A DNA stretch of 64,000 bases, taken from [Actinomadura] parvosata subsp. kistnae (GTDB lineage: Bacteria > Actinomycetota > Actinomycetes > Streptosporangiales > Streptosporangiaceae). Where the stretch lies: positions 1 through 64,000 of the forward strand of contig NZ_OOHJ01000033.1 in NCBI RefSeq assembly GCF_900323885.1, in the 5' to 3' direction. A program made the translations under genes and the position numbers. Below, in pieces: positions 36,678 to 42,940 of this stretch. The notes beneath the pieces were generated by a model. The model was not told where the DNA came from and did no database searches. It saw only the letters and a program-made list of their open reading frames with translations. Position 1 is the stretch's first letter. Each line of letters starts with the position of its first letter.

Positions 36678-37598
36678 ATGGCCGTCAACAGCCCCCCGAT
36701 CACCGAGCAGGGCAGGAGCAGGACCGGGCTCCGGGGGTTCATTCAGCACCGGCCCCTGATCTCTTTCTTCGTCCTGGCCAATCTGATGAGCTGGGTCGCG
36801 TGGTTGCCGTACATCCTGTCGCAGAACGGCCTGGGAATTCTGAGCTTCCGCTTTCCTTCGCTGCTCGGCACCACGCAGTTTCTGGGCGTGCTGCCCGGCG
36901 CCTATCTCGGCCCGATCTTCGCCGCCTACCTCGTGACGCGGGTCTCGGAGGGCAAGGAGGGGGTGCGGCGGTGGGTCCGGCGGATGACCAAGTGGCGGGT
37001 GAGCTGGGTCTGGTATCTGGTGACGGCGCTCGGTGTGCCTGCCGTCATCGTCGTCACCGGGCTCGCGATGACCGACGGGCAGGTCAGTGTGCCGCCTGTC
37101 GCGGTGCTGGTGGCGTACGTGCCGGGTCTGCTGCTGCAGATGGTCACCACCGGGCTGGCGGAGGAGCCGGGGTGGCGGGACTTCGCGCTGGCCCGGATGC
37201 AGCGCACGCTCGGGGGGCTGGGCGCCACCGTCGTTCTCGGGCCGCTGTGGAGTCTCTGGCACCTGCCGCTGTTCCTGACCGAGTGGGGCGGGTGGCCGGA
37301 TGTGACCTGGACGAGGGTCGGCGAGTTCGCCGCCTTCTGCTGCGCCTTCAGCGTGGTCGTCACCTGGGTCTTCAACCGGACCGGCCAGAGCCTGCCGCTG
37401 GTCATGCTCCTGCACGTCAGCGTGAACAACTTCATGTCCATCGCCTACTCCGACGTGTTCCCGACGCTGGCCACGCCCGCGCTGGCGTCCCGGGTCACGC
37501 TGCTCGCGGGCACCACGGCGGCGGTCGTGGTGCTGGTCGCCACGCGGGGCCGGCTGGGTTACCGGCCGCCGGCCGAGCCCGATCCGCAGGACCTATAG
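36678..37598 (+). CDS. CPBP-family intramembrane metalloprotease
   Basis: 306 residues and about eight membrane segments; ATG 36678 follows AAAGGA. Motif 1 is EEPGWRDFALARMQ (the EExxxR type), motif 2 is LWSLWHLPLF (FxxxH-like), and the last conserved motif is HVSVNNF (HxxxN/B). These form the metal site of the CAAX-protease/bacteriocin-processing family. In bacteria some members give bacteriocin immunity or process membrane proteins. Upstream of, but not clearly co-transcribed with, the histidine kinase at 37686. Confidence 0.88.
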   Translation: MAVNSPPITEQGRSRTGLRGFIQHRPLISFFVLANLMSWVAWLPYILSQNGLGILSFRFPSLLGTTQFLGVLPGAYLGPIFAAYLVTRVSEGKEGVRRWVRRMTKWRVSWVWYLVTALGVPAVIVVTGLAMTDGQVSVPPVAVLVAYVPGLLLQMVTTGLAEEPGWRDFALARMQRTLGGLGATVVLGPLWSLWHLPLFLTEWGGWPDVTWTRVGEFAAFCCAFSVVVTWVFNRTGQSLPLVMLLHVSVNNFMSIAYSDVFPTLATPALASRVTLLAGTTAAVVVLVATRGRLGYRPPAEPDPQDL

Positions 37599-37629
37599 CC
37601 TGTGCGGCGATGATCGACGAACGGCCGTC

Positions 37630-37699
37630 GCGGCCGAGGAGGTGCGTGCCCATGACGGCCGCTGCGGTCAAGGAGGTGCGGGCTCATGACGGCCGGTGA
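37630..37699 (+). repeat. Duplicated ribosome site and start codon, with a 15-residue micro-ORF
   Basis: A 34 bp unit containing AGGAGGTGC and ATGACGGCCG occurs twice (37637-37661 and 37671-37695; 23 of 25 core bases identical). The second ATG (37686) starts the histidine kinase. The first (37652) opens MTAAAVKEVRAHDGR and stops at 37697-37699, inside the kinase gene in another frame. Ribosomes using the upstream start would terminate 14 bases past the kinase ATG and could reinitiate. Confidence 0.8.
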
Positions 37700-38969
37700 G
37701 GGGCGGGCCCAGCGGCGGTCGCGGCTGCGGTGGCCGCGGCGGGCGGACGTGCTCGCCCGTGGCCGGGTGACCCTCGACGCGCTCGAGCACCTGGTCGCCG
37801 GCATGGGGACGGGTGTGCTGGCCCTGGTCGCGCTGGTGTCCGCGGCCCTCACCGCCGTGGCCTGCCTGGTGGGGGTGGGGCTGGCGGTGGTGCCGGCGGC
37901 GGTGCGCGGGGTGCGGGCGGTCACCGACCGGGAGCGAGCCAGGATCGCGCGCTGGGACGGGGAGGAGTTCGTCCCCCCGCCTCCGCCGCCGTCGGGGGTC
38001 CGCGCCGCCCTCGCCGACACGACGGTGCGGCGGGAGCTGGGCTGGGTGGTCGTGCACGCCTCCGCCGGGCTGGTCCTGGGCCTGGCCGCCCTCACCTTGC
38101 CTCTGCACGCGGTGCAGGACGTGACGTTCGCGTTGTGGTGGTGGCTGCTGCCCCCGGAGGAGGCGGCGAGCGCGGCGTACGGGATGTGGGAGGTCAGGGA
38201 CACAGCGGGCGCGGTCGCGGTCGCCGCGCTGGCCCCGGTGGAGATCGCGATCACCATGGTCGTCGCGCCGCGCATGGCGCGGCTGCAGGCGTGGGCGGGC
38301 CGGCGTCTCCTGCGGCCCGGCCCCGACGCCGACCTGAGCCTGCGCGTGGCGCAGCTCACCGCGACCCGCGCCGCCGTCCTCGACGCGCACGCCGCCGAGC
38401 TGCGCCGCATCGAACGCTCCCTGCACGACGGCACGCAGAACCGGCTCGTCGCGGTCAACGTGCTGCTCGGGGCGGCGCTGCGGGCCCTGGACCGCGATCC
38501 CGCCACCGCCAGGGCCACGCTGGAACGGGCGCAGGACGCCGCCGAGCAGGCACTGGGTGAGCTTCGTGGTGTGGTACGCACGATCCTGCCGCCCGTACTG
38601 GCCGACAAGAGCCTCGCCGACGCGCTCACCGGGCTGGCGGCGGACTGCCCGGTGCCGTGCCGGATCGACGCCGACCTGCCGGTCAGGGCCGCCGCCTCCG
38701 TCGAGGCCACCGCCTACTTCGTGGTGGCCGAGGCACTCACCAACATCGCCAGGCACAGCCGGGCCCGGCGCGCGGTCGTCACCGTACGGCGGCTCGACGA
38801 CCAGCTGGTCCTCCGGGTCGTGGACGACGGGCAGGGCGGGGCGCGGGAGAGCGGTTCCGGGCTCGCCGGCATCCGCCGGCGGGTCGAGGCGCACGACGGG
38901 TCGTTCACGCTGACCAGCCCCGCCGGTGGGCCGACCACTCTGGACGTGACGTTGCCGTGCGGCACGTGA
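37686..38969 (+). CDS. Sensor histidine kinase (HisKA_3 type)
   Basis: 427 residues. The N-terminal half has four hydrophobic segments (sensor domain, DUF-like, PPPPPPSG linker). The dimerisation/phosphoacceptor helix is RRIERSLHDGTQNRLVAVNV, and the HATPase_c shows FVVAEALTNIARHS, VVDDGQGG and GSGLAGIRRRVEAHDG. It pairs with the convergent NarL-type regulator ending at 39045, from which it is separated by a 17 bp repeat tract. Translation is preceded by a duplicated start region. Signal unknown. Confidence 0.9.
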   Translation: MTAGEGRAQRRSRLRWPRRADVLARGRVTLDALEHLVAGMGTGVLALVALVSAALTAVACLVGVGLAVVPAAVRGVRAVTDRERARIARWDGEEFVPPPPPPSGVRAALADTTVRRELGWVVVHASAGLVLGLAALTLPLHAVQDVTFALWWWLLPPEEAASAAYGMWEVRDTAGAVAVAALAPVEIAITMVVAPRMARLQAWAGRRLLRPGPDADLSLRVAQLTATRAAVLDAHAAELRRIERSLHDGTQNRLVAVNVLLGAALRALDRDPATARATLERAQDAAEQALGELRGVVRTILPPVLADKSLADALTGLAADCPVPCRIDADLPVRAAASVEATAYFVVAEALTNIARHSRARRAVVTVRRLDDQLVLRVVDDGQGGARESGSGLAGIRRRVEAHDGSFTLTSPAGGPTTLDVTLPCGT

Positions 38970-38977
38970 CGGGCCAC

Positions 38978-39045
38978 CCCGACGCCTCAAGAAGCCCGAC
39001 ACCTAAAGAGGCCCGACAACTGAAGGGGCCCGGCGCCTGAAGGGT
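38978..39045. repeat. Four 17 bp tandem repeats between convergent kinase and regulator
   Basis: Units at 38978, 38995, 39012 and 39029 follow the consensus CCCGACNCCTNAAGNGG. They fill the 75 bp convergent gap and reach the first base of the regulator's stop codon. No strong hairpin is formed, so this is a repeat tract rather than an obvious terminator. Confidence 0.9.
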
Positions 39046-39692
39046 CAGGTGCCTTCGAGGTAGCGGAGCACGGCGGCCACCCGCCGGTCGGTGCCGTCGG
39101 CGGGTGCGAGGTCGAGCTTGGCGAAGATGTTGCGGATGTGCTTGTGCACGGCGCCGTCGGTGACGAACAGCCGCTCGGCGATGGCGGAGTTGCCGAGCCC
39201 TTCGGCCATGAGGGCCAGGACGTCGCGCTCGCGCGGGCTGAGCCGTTCGAGCCGGTTGTCGGGGCGGCTCCTGGTCAGGAGCTGCGCGACCACCTCGGGG
39301 TCGATGGCGGTGCCGCCATCGGCCACCCGGTGCAGCGCGGTCAGGAACTCCTCGACCCGGCCGACCCGCTCCTTGAGCAGGTAGCCGAGGCGGGCGCTGC
39401 CGCGCGCGAGCAGGTCGGTGGCGAACGCCTGCTCGACGTAGGCCGACAGGACGAGCACGGCCAGGCCGGGGCGCCGCCGCCGGGCCTCGACGGCGGCCAC
39501 GATGCCCTCGTCGGTGTGGGTGGGCGGCATGCGGACGTCGACGATGGCGACGTCCGGCGCGTGCTCGTCGACGGCGTCGAGGAAGCCGGCCGCGTCGGAG
39601 GCGGTGGCCACCACGTCCAGGTCCTCGGCGCGCAGCAGCAGCGCCAGGCCCTCGCGCAGCAAGGGGTCGTCCTCGGCGATCACGATCCGCAA
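39045..39692 (-). CDS. NarL/LuxR-type response regulator
   Basis: 215 residues. The receiver has acidic pocket residues (IAEDDPLLREGL), phospho-Asp in VAIVDVRMPP, Thr/Ser in VLVLSAY and Lys in YLLKERV. The C-terminal LuxR domain has LSPRERDVLALMAEGLGNSAIAERL and TDGAVHKHIRNIFAKLDL. Convergent with the histidine kinase at 37686, its probable partner. Targets unknown. Confidence 0.92.
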   Translation of the reverse strand: MRIVIAEDDPLLREGLALLLRAEDLDVVATASDAAGFLDAVDEHAPDVAIVDVRMPPTHTDEGIVAAVEARRRRPGLAVLVLSAYVEQAFATDLLARGSARLGYLLKERVGRVEEFLTALHRVADGGTAIDPEVVAQLLTRSRPDNRLERLSPRERDVLALMAEGLGNSAIAERLFVTDGAVHKHIRNIFAKLDLAPADGTDRRVAAVLRYLEGT

Positions 39693-39782
39693 GCGGGGTT
39701 CACCTCTCTTGTGGCCTGGCCCGTCGTACGTTCCGGTCTCAGACCCTAGGCCAGGGCTTCGCGGGCCGGCGGGCGGGTGGCG

Positions 39783-39808
39783 AAAAAGTACAGCAGGCTG
39801 TACCTGCT
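39783..39808 (-). terminator. Intrinsic terminator of the MarR-family gene
   Basis: Read on the minus strand just after the MarR stop: GTACAG-CCTG-CTGTAC followed directly by TTTTT (39787-39783). A second overlapping fold, AGCAGG/CCTGCT, shares the region. A U-tract terminator is rare in such G+C-rich DNA, which makes this one of the clearer signals in the window. Confidence 0.8.
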
Positions 39809-40244
39809 AGGGGGTCCGGGCGAGCAGGGCGGTCAGGGTGTCGGCGACCCGGAGGACGTCCTCGCCGGGCAGGTCCGCGGCCAGCGCGTCCAGCCTGCCG
39901 ACGATCTCGGCGTGCACCCGCACGGCGAGGTCGAGGCCCTCGGGGGTCAGCTCGACCCGGCACGCGCGCCGGTCGGCGTCGTCGCGGACGCGGCGCACGA
40001 ACCCGCGCCGCTCGGCCCGGTCGACCAGCCCGGTCAGGCTCGGTTTCTCCAGGTGCAGGAGCCTGCTCAGGTCCGTCATGCCGATGCCGTCGCCGCTGGT
40101 CAGCACGCACAGCAGTTGCGCCTGCTGCGGGGTGATGTCGCGCTCGCGGCTGACGTCCGCGAAGACGTGCTGCACCAGATGCGACATCCGCACCAGGGTC
40201 GCCGCGAAGCCCAGCCCCGCCGGCGCGCCGGTCTCGCTCTTCAT
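39807..40244 (-). CDS. MarR-family transcriptional repressor
   Basis: 145 residues from ATG 40244, with GGGAGG 6 bases upstream. Winged helix: ITPQQAQLLCVLTSGDGIGMTDLSRLLHLEKPSLTGLVDRAERRGFVRR (key: LHLEKPSLTGLVDRAERRG), and wing RDDADRRACRVELTPEG. It diverges from an MFS transporter, and the 107 bp between them carry two copies of a palindromic operator, a standard ligand-responsive efflux switch. Ends at an intrinsic terminator. Confidence 0.92.
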   Translation of the reverse strand: MKSETGAPAGLGFAATLVRMSHLVQHVFADVSRERDITPQQAQLLCVLTSGDGIGMTDLSRLLHLEKPSLTGLVDRAERRGFVRRVRDDADRRACRVELTPEGLDLAVRVHAEIVGRLDALAADLPGEDVLRVADTLTALLARTP

Positions 40245-40269
40245 CCGCACCTCCCGCGATCGAGTCTAG

Positions 40270-40321
40270 TTGCGAACAGTTCGTGGCACAAACTATCTTG
40301 TTAGCACTACGAACTGTTCGC
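40270..40321. promoter_or_regulatory. Double MarR operator and promoter of the efflux gene
   Basis: Two palindromes CGAACAGTTCG (40273-40283) and CGAACTGTTCG (40310-40320). Taken together, 40272-40284 and 40309-40321 are a perfect 13-base inverted repeat. A rightward promoter fits between them: TTGCGA (40270-40275), 18 bases, TATCTT (40294-40299), so both sites flank or overlap it. Repressor bound here would block both divergent genes. Confidence 0.85.
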
Positions 40322-40351
40322 GATACGAAGTATTCCTGTGAGGTGAACACC

Positions 40352-41728
40352 ATGCCCGCTTCCCCCCGGCAGGTCGTGACGGCGCTCGTCACGACCGTCT
40401 TCGGCTACTCCCTGATGCAGACGGTCGTCGTCCCCGCGCTCGGCCTGCTCACCCGCGAGCTGCACACCACCCCGGCCTGGTCGGCCTGGATCCTCAGCGC
40501 GTTCCTGCTGTCCAGCGCGGTGCTCACCCCGCTGCTCGGGCGGCTCGGCGACCTGTACGGCAAGCGCCGCGTCATGATCGGCGTCCTCGCCGCGTACGCC
40601 GCCGGCATGGCCGGGGCCGCGCTCGCCCAGGACATCGCCCAGCTCATCGCGGCCCGCGTCGTGCAGGGCGCGGCACTGGCGGTGGTGCCGCTGTCGATGG
40701 CGGTCCTGCGCGAGGCGCTGCCCAGGGAGCGGCTGGCCTCCGCGATGGGCCTGGTGTCCGGCATCGTCGGCGCGGGGGCCGGGGCGGGGCTGGTGGTCGG
40801 CGGGCTGCTCGCCGACCGGTTGTCGTGGCGCTACCTGTTCGTCCTCGGCGCGCTGCTGGCGCTGATCAGCCTGGTCATGGTCGCCCGGTGGACGCCGCGC
40901 GGGGCGCGCGCCGCCGCCGGCGGGCTCGACGTGCCGGGCTCGTTGCTGCTCGCGCTCAGCCTGGTCGCGGTGCTGCTCGCCCTCACCCAGGGCCCGTCGT
41001 GGGGGTGGGGGTCGGCGCCGGTGCTCGGCCTGTTCGTGCTCGGGGCACTGCTCGGCGCCGCGCTGCTCACCCTGGAGCGGCGCAGAACTGACGCGCTCAT
41101 CGACGTCGCCGAGCTGACGGACCGGCCGATGCTGGCCACGCATCTGGCCGCGCTGCTGTTCGGCGCCGGATCGTACTTCTTCTACGTGGCGATCCCGCTG
41201 TTCGCCCAGCAGCGGCCGGGCCCGGACGGAGCCGGGTTCGGCGCCTCGGTCACAGTCGCCGGGCTGCTGATGCTGCCGGGCATGCTGGCCATCATCCCGG
41301 CGGGCATGGCGGTCGGCCGGATCTCGCAGGCGCTCGGCTCCCGCTGGCCGCTGGCGGCCGGGTTCGTGGCGATGGCGGCGGGATCGGCGCTGATCGCCGT
41401 CATGCACGGCGCGTACTGGCACCACCTCGTGTTCTACGGGCTGGTCGGCGCGGGCTCCGGGCTCGTCATGGGCGCACTGCCCAAGCTGATCGCCGACATC
41501 GTGCCCCCGGCCAGGACCGGCACCGCGAACGGGCTCAACAACATCGCCCGCACGGTCGGCGGCGTCGTCGGCAGCCAGCTCGCCGCCGCCGTGATCGCCT
41601 CCGGCGGCGCCGCCGCCGTGCCGGACTCCGCCTTCACCGCCCTGTTCTGGCTGGCGGGCGGCGTGGCGGTCCTCGGGGTCGCGATCTCGCCGTACGCCGT
41701 GCGCGCCCTCCGGACGGCGGCCGCATGA
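40352..41728 (+). CDS. MFS drug-efflux transporter (DHA2-like)
   Basis: 458 residues with about 14 hydrophobic segments. Motif A is GRLGDLYGKRRVMIG, motif C-like glycines occur in GIVGAGAGAGLVVGGLLAD, and RLSWRYLF follows, the pattern of DHA2-type drug:proton antiporters. ATG 40352 follows GAGGTG. Under control of the divergent MarR protein through the double operator. Overlaps the next gene by 4 bases (ATGA). Natural ligand unknown. Confidence 0.92.
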   Translation: MPASPRQVVTALVTTVFGYSLMQTVVVPALGLLTRELHTTPAWSAWILSAFLLSSAVLTPLLGRLGDLYGKRRVMIGVLAAYAAGMAGAALAQDIAQLIAARVVQGAALAVVPLSMAVLREALPRERLASAMGLVSGIVGAGAGAGLVVGGLLADRLSWRYLFVLGALLALISLVMVARWTPRGARAAAGGLDVPGSLLLALSLVAVLLALTQGPSWGWGSAPVLGLFVLGALLGAALLTLERRRTDALIDVAELTDRPMLATHLAALLFGAGSYFFYVAIPLFAQQRPGPDGAGFGASVTVAGLLMLPGMLAIIPAGMAVGRISQALGSRWPLAAGFVAMAAGSALIAVMHGAYWHHLVFYGLVGAGSGLVMGALPKLIADIVPPARTGTANGLNNIARTVGGVVGSQLAAAVIASGGAAAVPDSAFTALFWLAGGVAVLGVAISPYAVRALRTAAA

Positions 41729-42126
41729 GCGTCTTCAGCGAGCGCGAGCTGGCCTACCTGCGCGGCGAACGGCTGCTGGGACGTTTGGCCACCGTGGGCG
41801 CCGACGGCCTGCCGCACGTCGTACCCGTCGGCTGGTCCCTCGACGGGACCGGCACGCTCATCGAGATCGGCGGGCGCAACCTCGTCCGCTCCAGGAAGTT
41901 TCGTGACATCGCACGGAACGGCCGGGCCGCGCTGGTCGTCGACGACGTGCTGCCGCCGTGGCGGCCACGCGGCGTGGAGATCCGCGGCACCGCCGAGGCG
42001 ATCGACGGCGACCGGCCGCTGATCCTGCTGCGCCCGGCCCGGATCGTCAGCTGGGGCCTGCACGACGGCGCCACCATCGAGGACACCTACCGTGCCCGCG
42101 CCGCGGGACGGCCCGTCGACCCCTGA
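41725..42126 (+). CDS. PPOX-class F420/flavin-dependent oxidoreductase-like protein
   Basis: 133 residues of the pyridoxamine-5'-phosphate oxidase-like split-barrel fold. The actinobacterial pattern LGRLATVGADGLPHVVPVGWSLD and SRKFRDIARNGRAALVVDD is seen in PPOX enzymes proposed to bind F420 or FMN. It is translationally coupled to the MFS gene and so shares the MarR switch, suggesting reduction or detoxification of the exported compound. Convergent with lasso B2 across 18 bp. Confidence 0.85.
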   Translation: MSVFSERELAYLRGERLLGRLATVGADGLPHVVPVGWSLDGTGTLIEIGGRNLVRSRKFRDIARNGRAALVVDDVLPPWRPRGVEIRGTAEAIDGDRPLILLRPARIVSWGLHDGATIEDTYRARAAGRPVDP

Positions 42127-42144
42127 CGCCCACGGCCGGACCTG

Positions 42145-42603
42145 TCATCTGCGCTCGGCGCGAAAGCTGGACAGCTCAGCCTTCGTGCCGGGGCCGACCG
42201 TGATCAGCGGGGTGAGATATCCGTCAGGAACCGTCTCCTCCACCGGCGTGCCCTCAGCCTCCACCCAGGCGTGCGCGGCGAACGGCGGCCGCATCCGCAC
42301 CCCCGAGCACCACGTCGGCCACGACCCGCGCAGCCGGCACAGCACGGTGGTGGCCAGCGAGCGGGGCAGGCAGCCGTGCACGCCCAGGCAGGTCAGGCTC
42401 ACCGCGAGCACCGCGTCCCTGGCGGCCTTGGCCTGCGCGTACGTCGCGGGGCGCGCGCCGTGCCGCAGCAGGCGGAGCACGGCCCGCAGCCGGTTCGGGG
42501 GCAGCAGGGCGAGCACGAACGCCGCCGCCACCGCCACCCGCGCCGCCGCCCTGGCCCGCCACGGCACGCCCTGCGGGCGCTCCAGCGCGCTGGGCACGCT
42601 CAC
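42145..42603 (-). CDS. Lasso peptide B2 leader peptidase (transglutaminase-like)
   Basis: 152 residues from GTG 42603, which overlaps the B1 stop as GTGA. The protease of lasso biosynthesis: catalytic Cys in LGVHGCLPRSLATTVLCRL, His in FAAHAWVEAEG, and a downstream Asp/Glu region completing the triad. A hydrophobic N-terminal helix (VAVAAAFVLALLP) is typical. It cleaves the leader after the Thr-x junction of the precursor, working with B1. Last gene of the A-C-B1-B2 operon; no ABC transporter follows. Confidence 0.92.
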   Translation of the reverse strand: MSVPSALERPQGVPWRARAAARVAVAAAFVLALLPPNRLRAVLRLLRHGARPATYAQAKAARDAVLAVSLTCLGVHGCLPRSLATTVLCRLRGSWPTWCSGVRMRPPFAAHAWVEAEGTPVEETVPDGYLTPLITVGPGTKAELSSFRAERR

Positions 42604-42857
42604 GGCGACACCAGCCCGGCCGCGCGCAGCTGGTCCACCAGCTCCAGGACGTCGGTCAGGGCGTCGTCCGGCCCCACGTCGAACGCGGTGGCCATGGCGG
42701 TGGCGGCCTGCTCGGCGGTGTCGCCGTCCAGCAGCCGCCGCACGGCCAGCGCGGCGGTGGGGTTGAGCTGCCAGAAGGCGCCGGTGCGCTGGTCGAGCAG
42801 CACGGTGCCGTAGTCGGTGTCGGCGGTGCACACCTCGGCGTGCAGGCGCAGGGTCAT
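42600..42857 (-). CDS. Lasso peptide B1, RRE leader-recognition protein (PqqD-like)
   Basis: 85 residues. RiPP recognition element fold: LDQRTGAFWQLNPTAALAVRRLLDG and the helical end ALTDVLELVDQLRAAGLV. It binds the YxxP-containing leader and presents the precursor to B2. Its ATG 42857 lies at the end of a triplicated 35 bp junction with the cyclase gene, so it is reached through two micro-ORFs by stop-start coupling. Confidence 0.92.
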   Translation of the reverse strand: MTLRLHAEVCTADTDYGTVLLDQRTGAFWQLNPTAALAVRRLLDGDTAEQAATAMATAFDVGPDDALTDVLELVDQLRAAGLVSP

Positions 42858-42940
42858 CAGCCGTCCTCCGATCCGTGGAACTCCAGGGTCATGAGCCGTC
42901 CTCTGATCCGTGGAACTGCAGGGTCATCAGCCGTCCTCCG
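42851..42940 (-). repeat. Triplicated cyclase-B1 junction with two coupled micro-ORFs
   Basis: 35 bp units at 42851-42885 and 42886-42920 and a 20 bp partial at 42921-42940. Reading the minus strand from the cyclase stop (42927-42929): TGATG opens micro-ORF MTLQFHGSEDGS (42927-42889), its stop overlaps the start of MTLEFHGSEDG (42892-42857), and that stop overlaps the B1 start. Each micro-ORF joins a B1-like beginning (MTL) to the cyclase ending (EDG). Confidence 0.9.

Noticed and set aside
36424..36759. Plus-strand frame opening MCDLDVFFTPAQGMAMHP
   Set aside because: Runs into the CPBP gene out of frame and loses protein character; at most a remnant.
38978..39045. Short direct repeats as a CRISPR array
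   Set aside because: Units are 17 bp, contiguous and without spacers; the 14, 35 and 36 bp tracts likewise lack spacers.
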